A DNA stretch of 19,132 nucleotides from Nitrospirota bacterium (GTDB taxonomy: Bacteria; Nitrospirota; Thermodesulfovibrionia; Thermodesulfovibrionales; JdFR-85): NCBI GenBank assembly GCA_013152195.1, contig JAADGU010000059.1:1-19132 (forward strand), given 5' to 3'. A program made the translations under genes and the position numbers. How positions within the stretch are numbered: the first letter of the stretch is position 1; each line of letters starts with the position of its first letter. The notes under the pieces were generated by a model. The model worked only from the letters and a program-made list of their open reading frames with translations, searched no databases and had not been told where the DNA came from. Shown here one piece after another: positions 14,308 through 19,132 of this stretch.

Positions 14308-14323
14308 AGCAAGAGCTATGCCA
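14308..14323 (-). promoter_or_regulatory. Sigma-54 promoter of flgF
   Basis: On the - strand TGGCATAGCTCTTGCT fits the sigma-54 consensus (TGGCA, GG-N10-GC spacing, TTGCT -12 element) with two mismatches at C6 and G7. The predicted start is about 14297, only 4 nt before the flgF ATG. A 6-bp inverted repeat, GCAGAC/GTCTGC (14351-14356, 14379-14384), lies upstream where an activator could bind. The rest of 14324-14551 shows no gene that I can support. Confidence 0.75.
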
Positions 14324-14551
14324 ACCATTCATTGCTGGTCTTGAACAAGTGCAGACCGTGGCATAATCATGAAAAAAAGTCTGCGATGTTCTTCTGAGTC
14401 TGCTACAAAAATGCCGTGTTTTCAATGGGTTGCGTTTCATGCGGAACCTGAAAACAGCTTCATGGTGACAATTGGGACAAGACCTGGGTATCAGGGTGGA
14501 CTGCTAAGCCGGGCTTGGACAGAGAGGTGAATAATGGCGGCAAAATTTTGT

Positions 14552-14581
14552 CCTGAGGAGGAAAAAAGTTCCCCCCTCAGG
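14552..14581 (-). terminator. Hairpin after the coiled-coil/HTH gene
   Basis: CCTGAGG/CCTCAGG arms, extendable by two or three G-C pairs, lie 6 bp after the stop at 14588. On the - strand it is followed by a perfect CAAAATTTTG palindrome rather than a T-tract, so it is a terminator-like hairpin of uncertain strength separating this unit from flgF. Confidence 0.4.
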
Positions 14582-14587
14582 TGTTCA

Positions 14588-14944
14588 TCAGGCATTCATG
14601 CTGATTATAAACTCAACCTCTCCTCCGGGTATATCAAGGAGGCTTGCTATCTCTTCAATCTTCAATCCCTTACGGGATAGCAATACTACCTCTTTGTAAC
14701 GGTAATCGAGTGTGTTCTCAGGCTCCTGCAATATGTTCTCTGCCTGGACTAACAGGTTTTCGAGGACCTCAATCTTCTCATCCAGCCTCTGTTCAACTTC
14801 GTTCAATGCACGGACCCTTGTATCTACGCGGCTCATGAGAAGAGATGAAAGCTCTTCAATCTCGGAGAGCTCGAGTTGCAGCAGCCTGTCTGCCTCCTTT
14901 ACACTCCCACTTTTTTTTCTTTGCTTGAGAATCCCTTTAATCAT
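14588..14944 (-). CDS. Coiled-coil/HTH protein of flagellar loci (DUF6115/DUF2802-like)
   Basis: A 118-residue protein. The basic N-terminus (about 1-17) leads into a long Glu/Leu-rich coiled coil (about 20-85, 'ALNEVEQRLDEKIEVLENLL'), then a compact HTH-like C-terminus, 'YKEVVLLSRKGLKIEEIAS' and 'LLDIPGGEVEFIISM'. The last part has the sense of small C-terminal domains (DUF6115, DUF2802) seen in uncharacterised proteins encoded within flagellar clusters: 'G-x-x-x-x-x-I-A-x-x-x-x-x-x-x-G-E-V-x-x-I'. Family name given from memory. GGAGGTG 6 nt before the ATG is a strong site. No membrane segment, unlike many DUF6115 proteins that begin with one. It follows the Lys-rich mini-gene by 34 bp. Function unknown; a role in flagellar placement or regulation is inference. 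Confidence 0.7.
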   Translation of the reverse strand: MIKGILKQRKKSGSVKEADRLLQLELSEIEELSSLLMSRVDTRVRALNEVEQRLDEKIEVLENLLVQAENILQEPENTLDYRYKEVVLLSRKGLKIEEIASLLDIPGGEVEFIISMNA

Positions 14945-14978
14945 TATTACACCTCCTGAATCTACCGGTGACCGGGGT

Positions 14979-15128
14979 CTAAGCCATTATATCCACGATG
15001 CCTTTTCTTTTCCTTTTTTTACCTTTGTCTTTTTGCTTTTTGCGCTTCTTCTCTTTTCGGGAAGTTATCTCCGGACGTTCCCTGACTACGGGTGTTTCGT
15101 TTACTTTATTTATCCTGTCTACCGGCAT
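14979..15128 (-). CDS. 49-residue Lys/Arg-rich small protein
   Basis: A short gene of 49 codons: 'MPVDRINKVNETPVVRERPE', then an extremely basic stretch rich in K and R (about residues 24-42) ending 'GIVDIMA'. The start lies 3 bp after the HDOD stop and the downstream gene follows at 34 bp, so it sits inside an operon. I believe small proteins with the same design (an acidic-neutral 'P-V/I-...-V' head, a Lys/Glu-rich middle, an 'I-D-x' tail) recur at this position in other flagellar clusters, but that is from memory. No domain is recognised. It is likely translated by coupling because the ribosome site is weak. It could bind nucleic acid or anionic membrane; function unknown. Confidence 0.65.
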   Translation of the reverse strand: MPVDRINKVNETPVVRERPEITSRKEKKRKKQKDKGKKRKRKGIVDIMA

Positions 15129-15131
15129 AGT

Positions 15132-15980
15132 CTATACCATAAAAGATAACTTTTCTTCAATATACTTTTTCTTGAAGCTTTCTGTTATCTCTTCAATATC
15201 TTCCGGGGTCAATCCGAGGGCTTCTGTTTTTACAGAATCATCAGGGCACAATTCAGGCATTGGGCCGCGATACCCCACGCCAAGTCTCAGACAGAGACAA
15301 TCAGCAAGGCTTATGACCTTGCAGAGTCCTTCAGCCTCGTAAGTGCCGTCAACTTCATGACAGTTGTTGTGGCTGGCTACCATTTCAATTAATTCAGGCG
15401 GCAGTCCCCATTGTTTAAAGAGGAGTGCCCCGACTTCGGAATGTGTGAACCCGAATAGCTCTTTCTCCGCTGTGCTGAAGGGTGTCCGTTCATCATATAC
15501 CCTTTCTATAACCATTGCATACCTCTGTGGCTGACTCTGGTTCATTACAGCCTTGCCTATGTCATGCAAGAGTCCTGCCACAATGTATTCCTCGAGGGGA
15601 ATCTTGAAGGCCTTCTGTTTTGCGCCCACAAGGCCTGCCGCTATTGAAACCCCCAGGGCATGCTCCCAGAGTTTTTGTTCTATCAACCCGTGGGTGTTGT
15701 ATATCTCCTTGGTGGCAACAGCAATGGATAGATTCTTGACTGCCTCAAACCCAAGGACAAAAAGTGCATCCGATACAGTGTCGACTTTACGACGGAGGCC
15801 ATAGTATGCGGAGTTTGCTATCATCAGTATTCTTGAAGTAAGTGCAGGGTCCGCAAATATGACATGCTGAACCTCATCCACACTTGAGGAAGGATTATTT
15901 GCAAGCCTTAATATCCTGGCTGCCACCTGGGGCATGGCCGGCAAGCTGCACTCCTTGAGTATTAATTCCGGACTCAACAC
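15132..15980 (-). CDS. HDOD domain signalling protein
   Basis: A 282-residue single HDOD-domain protein, a non-enzymatic or regulatory relative of HD phosphohydrolases linked to signalling and motility. The N-terminal 'SLPAMPQVAARILRLANNPS', 'VIFADPALTSRILMIANSAY' with 'YGLRRKVDTVSDALFVLG', and the HD pair in 'GLLHDIGK' (H139, D140) define the domain; 'FTHSEVGALLFKQWGLPPEL' and 'MVASHNN' follow. The C-terminal 60 residues carry two Cys (CLCL) and a charged tail. The start is the GTG at 15980 with an ideal AAGGAGG (15987-15993) 6 nt upstream. A longer frame to 16115 encodes 45 residues of MITE sequence and is rejected. First gene of a unit with the Lys-rich mini-gene and the coiled-coil/HTH gene, driven by a sigma-28 promoter beyond the MITE. 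Confidence 0.9.
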   Translation of the reverse strand: MLSPELILKECSLPAMPQVAARILRLANNPSSSVDEVQHVIFADPALTSRILMIANSAYYGLRRKVDTVSDALFVLGFEAVKNLSIAVATKEIYNTHGLIEQKLWEHALGVSIAAGLVGAKQKAFKIPLEEYIVAGLLHDIGKAVMNQSQPQRYAMVIERVYDERTPFSTAEKELFGFTHSEVGALLFKQWGLPPELIEMVASHNNCHEVDGTYEAEGLCKVISLADCLCLRLGVGYRGPMPELCPDDSVKTEALGLTPEDIEEITESFKKKYIEEKLSFMV

Positions 15981-15996
15981 AGTGTACCTCCTTAAA

Positions 15997-16148
15997 TAGA
16001 GTCTGTGTATAAATATAAGAATTGAGCCGTCATTCCCGCGGTCTGTTGAGCGGGAATCCAGTCTTTTCAGTGAGTTCTGGATAGGATACCCGATTACAGA
16101 CTTCGGGTATGACAAAAATAAAAAACAGCAGTTTATACACAGACTCTA
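15997..16148 (-). mobile_element. MITE-like element, copy 2 (152 bp), inverted to copy 1
   Basis: Same TAGAGTCTGTGTATAAA terminal inverted repeats with TA at both outer ends as the copy at 3279-3424, in opposite orientation. It differs from copy 1 by a 1-bp insertion, a 5-bp duplication (AGGAT) and about one substitution. It starts 4 bp upstream of the HDOD ribosome site and ends 22 bp short of the sigma-28 -10 box, so it occupies most of the 5' leader. Confidence 0.88.
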
Positions 16149-16170
16149 AATAATACCTTGCTTTTATATC

Positions 16171-16197
16171 TTATCGGACAGCGGGAAGCTAACTTTA
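16171..16197 (-). promoter_or_regulatory. Sigma-28 promoter of the HDOD unit
   Basis: On the - strand: TAAAGTTA (16197-16190), exactly 11 bp, TCCGATAA (16178-16171). There is one mismatch in each box from the sigma-28 consensus, and the spacing is perfect. The predicted start is about 16164, giving a leader of roughly 184 nt, of which 152 are MITE. Confidence 0.8.
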
Positions 16198-16209
16198 ATC
16201 CGTTGTTGA

Positions 16210-16246
16210 GCAGGGAGCTGCAAAAATGAATTTTGAAGCTCCCTGC
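16210..16246. other. Strong 10-bp stem hairpin upstream of pheA
   Basis: GCAGGGAGCT and AGCTCCCTGC form a perfect stem around a 17-nt loop that itself contains AAAA/TTTT. There is no T-run after it on either strand. It lies between the divergent HDOD and pheA promoters; possibly an operator or a remnant repeat. Confidence 0.5.
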
Positions 16247-16335
16247 AGCGGGCAGGCTATGGTTCAATAGAGAATTGCTGAAAAAGCATGACAATTGCTT
16301 GAAAAAATCCGGGAAAATCTGTTAGAGTCAGATTC

Positions 16336-16387
16336 TATAATCCATTGAATTATGTAAATCATTTCCATAAATTATGTAAGTCATTTC
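16336..16387 (+). promoter_or_regulatory. pheA promoter -10 with tandem 18-bp operator-like repeats
   Basis: A perfect TATAAT (16336-16341) lacks a good -35 match. Just after it, AATTATGTAAATCATTTC (16348-16365) and AATTATGTAAGTCATTTC (16370-16387) form a direct repeat with a 22-bp period and one mismatch. They cover about +1 to +40 of the predicted transcript and end 16 bp before the pheA ATG. A two-turn period suits binding of two repressor dimers on one DNA face. Confidence 0.5.
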
Positions 16388-16403
16388 AAGGCGGGGAGTC
16401 AGG

Positions 16404-17495
16404 ATGGAAAAGCTTGAAAAGTTAAGAGTAAGTATTGACAGCATAGATGAGGAGATACTGGATCTCCTGAACAAGAGGGCAAAAGTGGTCCTTGAGGTGG
16501 CCAACGTGAAAAGGGACACCAGTCTGGGGTTCTACTCTCCGGAGAGGGAGAGGCAGATACTTGAGCGTTTGCAGAGTATGAATCCCGGTCCCTTTCCCAA
16601 TGATGCGCTCAGGATAATCTTCAGGGAGATACTTTCAGCCTCCCTGTCCCTTGAAGAGCCCCTTAAGGTGGCCTGTCTCGGCCCCCTTGCTACTTTCACA
16701 CATCTCGCTGCACTGAGGCACTTTGGGTCATCAGCACAGTTTATCCCCGTTGACAGCATAAAGGACGTGTTTGAGAGTGTTCAGGAGGGCAAGGCGGCGT
16801 ATGGTGTCGTCCCTATTGAAAACTCCAATGAGGGTGTCATAAGTTATACCCTTGACATGTTTATGGATTTTGACCTCAAGATAGCAGCAGAGATAATGCT
16901 GGAGATAAACCATAATCTTCTTTCGGTATCGGGAGATATAACGAAGATCAGGAAAATATACTCCCATCCCCAGGCCATAGCGCAGTGCAGACGATGGATA
17001 GAGCGGAACCTGCCGCACGCTACCATTATTGATGCAACAAGCACTGCAAAGGCAGCTGAGCTGGCCTCAAAGGATGAAGAAGGTGCGGCTATTGCGAGTG
17101 AACTGGCTGCAAAGGTATATGACCTGAGGTTTGTTGAAAGACATATTGAAGATAACAGGAACAACTATACCAGGTTTCTTGTTGTATCAGAGGAATTTCC
17201 ACCGCCTACAGGAAAAGACAAGACCTCGGTAATGTTATCAATCAAGGACAAGCCGGGGGCCCTCTTTGAGGTACTTACCCCGTTTAAAAAGGCCGGGATA
17301 AACCTGACAAAGATAGAGTCCCGTCCATCAAAGAGAAAGGCCTGGGAATATATATTCTTTATTGATATGGATGGTCATGTCCAGGACAAGAAGGTTAAAA
17401 AAGCCCTTAAAGAGGTAGAGAAGGATTGCATCTTTCTGAAAGTCCTCGGTTCTTATCCGCGCACTGACAGAAATGATATTAATAGTCAGGCATGA
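16404..17495 (+). CDS. pheA: Bifunctional chorismate mutase / prephenate dehydratase (P-protein)
   Basis: A 363-residue P-protein converting chorismate to prephenate and then phenylpyruvate, the committed route to phenylalanine. Domains: AroQ-type chorismate mutase at 1-88 ('LEKLRVSIDSIDEEILDLLN', 'KRAKVVLEVANVKRD', 'FYSPERERQILERL'); prephenate dehydratase at about 88-270 ('VACLGPLATFTHLAAL', 'YGVVPIENSNEGVI', 'NYTRFLVV' with catalytic T256); ACT domain at 275-350 ('KDKPGALFEVLTPFKKAGIN' and 'ESRPSK' 305-310, the phenylalanine-binding motif). The usual 'GPxGT/SFT/SH' at the dehydratase start reads GPLATFTH. Feedback inhibition by phenylalanine is expected from the intact ESRP. GGGGAG precedes the ATG. 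The stop overlaps hisC by 4 bp (ATGA). Confidence 0.96.
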   Translation: MEKLEKLRVSIDSIDEEILDLLNKRAKVVLEVANVKRDTSLGFYSPERERQILERLQSMNPGPFPNDALRIIFREILSASLSLEEPLKVACLGPLATFTHLAALRHFGSSAQFIPVDSIKDVFESVQEGKAAYGVVPIENSNEGVISYTLDMFMDFDLKIAAEIMLEINHNLLSVSGDITKIRKIYSHPQAIAQCRRWIERNLPHATIIDATSTAKAAELASKDEEGAAIASELAAKVYDLRFVERHIEDNRNNYTRFLVVSEEFPPPTGKDKTSVMLSIKDKPGALFEVLTPFKKAGINLTKIESRPSKRKAWEYIFFIDMDGHVQDKKVKKALKEVEKDCIFLKVLGSYPRTDRNDINSQA

Positions 17496-18577
17496 TCAGA
17501 CCTCCTGAATATATACAGTCTATCAAGCCCTATGTGCCTGGAAAACCGGTAGAGGAACTTCAAAGGGAGCTTGGAATAAAGGATGCGGTTAAACTTGCAT
17601 CCAATGAGAACCCGTTAGGTCCGTCTCCAAAGGCTGTAGAGGCCATATATAAAGTGGTGGGCGGACTTAACCGCTATCCTGACGGCAGTGGTTTTTACCT
17701 TAAAAATGCGTTATCAGAGAAGTTAGCTGTAAGGCCGGAAGGGCTTATCCCCGGTAATGGTTCAAATGAACTGATAGATATTGCGGTCAGAACCTTTATG
17801 ACTGCCGGAGATGAGGCAATAATGGGTGTGCCGTCGTTTGTGGTTTATCCCATGGCTGTTCAGTCGGCTGGTGCAAAGGCCATACAGGTTCCGCTGAAAG
17901 AGTGGCGGCATGACCTGGATGCAATGGCAGGGGAGATTACGGATAGGACAAGGATTATCTTTATTGCAAATCCGAATAACCCGACAGGCACAATAAACCA
18001 TACAGACGAGTTTGATAAATTTATGCAAAGGGTGCCTGACGGTGTCCTGGTGATTGTTGATGAGGCTTACAGGGAGTATGTGCGTGACAGCAGGTACCCT
18101 GATGCCATGGAGTACCTGAAGGCAGGACGGGACATCCTTATATTGAGAACGTTTTCAAAAGTCTACAGCCTTGCAGGACTCAGAATAGGATACGGCATTT
18201 CCGGGGAGGAGATTGTAAGGGAGATGAACAAGGTGCGGGAGCCTTTTAATACCAGTAGCGTTGCCCAGGCTGCCGCCATTGCCTCTGTGGGAGATGACGG
18301 ACACGTAAAGAGGTCAATTGCCCTGAATGAGGAGGGTAAGGCATATTTGTATAAGGAGTTCCGGAGACTGGGACTGGATTTTGTTGCCACAGAGGCAAAT
18401 TTTATATATGTGGGATTTGACCGTCCTGTAGAGCTTTATAATCACCTGTTGAAGAGGGGGGTAATCATCCGGCCCGTAGGCGCTGCTGCAGTACGGATCA
18501 CCATAGGCCTTCCCGAAGAAAACAGGTTGCTTGTCGAGGCCCTTGGGGCTGTTATCGGTAAGATTCTGATTTCGTGA
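17492..18577 (+). CDS. hisC: Histidinol-phosphate / aromatic aminotransferase
   Basis: A 361-residue class I/II PLP-dependent aminotransferase of the HisC family: 'KLASNENPLGPSPKAVEAI', 'LNRYPDGSGFYLKNAL' and 'GNGSNELIDIAVRTF' (phosphate binding), 'IANPNNPTG' (PLP ring), 'VIVDEAYREY', 'RTFSKVYSLAGLRIGYG' with Schiff-base K223, and 'VGFDRP...GVIIRPVG...AVRITIG' at the C-terminus. The strict context, after pheA and before a DAHP synthase, suggests that it transaminates prephenate, phenylpyruvate or 4-hydroxyphenylpyruvate, possibly alongside histidinol phosphate; sequence alone does not separate these. No clear ribosome site; its ATG overlaps the pheA stop, so it is translationally coupled. Length is normal and no motif is missing. 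Confidence 0.93.
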   Translation: MIRPPEYIQSIKPYVPGKPVEELQRELGIKDAVKLASNENPLGPSPKAVEAIYKVVGGLNRYPDGSGFYLKNALSEKLAVRPEGLIPGNGSNELIDIAVRTFMTAGDEAIMGVPSFVVYPMAVQSAGAKAIQVPLKEWRHDLDAMAGEITDRTRIIFIANPNNPTGTINHTDEFDKFMQRVPDGVLVIVDEAYREYVRDSRYPDAMEYLKAGRDILILRTFSKVYSLAGLRIGYGISGEEIVREMNKVREPFNTSSVAQAAAIASVGDDGHVKRSIALNEEGKAYLYKEFRRLGLDFVATEANFIYVGFDRPVELYNHLLKRGVIIRPVGAAAVRITIGLPEENRLLVEALGAVIGKILIS

Positions 18578-18650
18578 GTATTGCAGTGTAAATATAGTTT
18601 CTGTTTTTTCAGGATTAATTTTGATATCAGAAAACGAAAAGGAGGATCAT

Positions 18651-19132
18651 ATGGATATTATAGTGTTGAACCCTTCTGCAACAGAAGAAGATATAAGGCA
18701 TATCATTAAAAAGCTCGCTGGAAAAGGGCTCAAGGCCAATATATCAAGTGGCACGGAGAGGACGATTATTGGTGTGATCGGCGATACGTCAAGGGTTTCA
18801 GAAGATGAAGAGAATGCAATAAGGGCAATCGACTGTGTAGAGACTGTAATGAGGATTCTTAAGCCCTACAAGCTTGCAAGCAGGGATTTTAAGAAGGAAG
18901 ACACCCTTATTGATATTAAGGGGAATATCATCGGCGGCAAGAGAATTCATGTTATGGCCGGTCCCTGCGCAGTGGAGAACAAGACCATCTTTGTCAATAT
19001 AGCCAAAAAGGTAAAGGAAGCAGGTGCAACCTTTATACGTGGTGGTGCATTTAAACCAAGGACCTCTCCCTATACATTCCAGGGCCTTGGTGAAGAGGGT
19101 CTCCAGATACTGGCCGCAGCCAGGGAAACTAC
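18651..19132 (+). CDS. aroF: 3-deoxy-7-phosphoheptulonate synthase, N-terminal part (runs off the window)
   Basis: The first 160 codons of a DAHP synthase of the AroA-I-beta (Thermotoga/Bacillus) type, which condenses PEP and erythrose 4-phosphate to open the shikimate pathway. The N-terminal about 70 residues ('MDIIVLNPSATEEDIRHIIK', 'TERTIIGVIGDTSRV') are the ferredoxin-like regulatory domain that binds aromatic end products in such enzymes. The barrel begins with 'HVMAGPCAVEN' (PEP site; G104-P-C106) and 'GATFIRGGAFKPRTSPYTFQ'. An ideal AAAGGAGGATC site precedes the ATG. It lies 73 bp after hisC. The C-terminus and any tyrA/aroA that usually follow are outside the window. Confidence 0.95.
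   Translation, partial: MDIIVLNPSATEEDIRHIIKKLAGKGLKANISSGTERTIIGVIGDTSRVSEDEENAIRAIDCVETVMRILKPYKLASRDFKKEDTLIDIKGNIIGGKRIHVMAGPCAVENKTIFVNIAKKVKEAGATFIRGGAFKPRTSPYTFQGLGEEGLQILAAARET

Noticed and set aside
14294..14440. In-frame extension of flgF to 14440
   Set aside because: Adds 49 non-homologous residues with Cys/Arg-rich composition and covers the sigma-54 promoter; FlgF begins at 'MYKGIYIAASG'.
14534..14680. Small + strand frame beginning at 14534 with a GAGAGG site
   Set aside because: It runs antisense into the conserved coiled-coil/HTH gene and its residues show no domain; the ribosome site is probably chance.
15981..16115. N-terminal extension of the HDOD gene to 16115
   Set aside because: The extra 45 codons are MITE sequence and the GTG at 15980 has a perfect AAGGAGG; the extension shows no HDOD-family features.
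1..19132. CRISPR array, tRNA or rRNA genes
   Set aside because: No regularly spaced repeats with unique spacers, and no cloverleaf or rRNA-like segments noticed; the direct repeats found are pairs or short clusters only.

Overview
This window carries the middle of a bacterial chromosome with a moderate GC content. The best guess for the host is a Nitrospirota (Thermodesulfovibrionia-like) or a related deep-branching, motile anaerobe. That guess rests on gene order (HDOD gene, Lys-rich mini-gene, coiled-coil/HTH gene, flgFGAHIJ, flgMNKL, csrA-fliW), on sigma-54 plus sigma-28 flagellar promoters, and on an orphan PilT-like ATPase. It is an inference, not a demonstrated identification.

Layout. 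(1) 1-1180, + strand: a small graveyard of defence/addiction genes. It holds a YgiT-type zinc-finger antitoxin-like protein, then broken relics of an antitoxin-like gene, a type III DNA methyltransferase (mod), the first codons of its restriction subunit (res), and a truncated rhuM. (2) 1285-3057: a conserved membrane protein of unknown function, whose original start was knocked out of frame by an 11-bp tandem duplication, then alanine dehydrogenase. (3) 3058-3913: a mostly non-coding stretch with a sigma-54-type promoter, a 146-bp MITE-like element and an orphan Fis-type HTH gene. (4) 3914-5479: a fusion of a GspE/MshE N-terminal domain with a PilT-type ATPase, preceded by a sigma-70 promoter so close that the mRNA is predicted leaderless. 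(5) 5578-15980, all on the - strand: the flagellar block. Read in transcription order it is HDOD protein, 49-aa Lys-rich protein, coiled-coil/HTH protein | flgF, flgG, flgA, flgH, flgI, flgJ | flgM, flgN, flgK, flgL, csrA, fliW. (6) 16404-19132, + strand: pheA-hisC-aroF, aromatic amino acid synthesis, running off the right edge.

How it works together. The flagellar block looks like three transcription units with a readable hierarchy. A sigma-54 promoter sits directly before flgF (rod, P-ring and L-ring, rod-cap genes). A perfect sigma-28 promoter sits before flgM (anti-sigma-28, chaperone, hook-filament junction proteins, CsrA, FliW). A near-consensus sigma-28 promoter lies upstream of the HDOD gene. 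Most neighbours overlap by 4 bp (ATGA or GTGA), which points to translational coupling.

The main unusual points are as follows. Two nearly identical MITE-like elements with TA-bounded 17-bp terminal inverted repeats lie in inverted orientation on either side of the whole flagellar block and the PilT-like gene. Each sits between an alternative-sigma promoter and the gene it should drive. csrA and flgG are both frameshifted, and together with several relic genes they show base losses mostly in homopolymer runs, so sequencing or assembly error must be excluded before calling gene loss. A cluster of GTCAAT-type short repeats separates flgH from flgI and appears to have extended the FlgH C-terminus.
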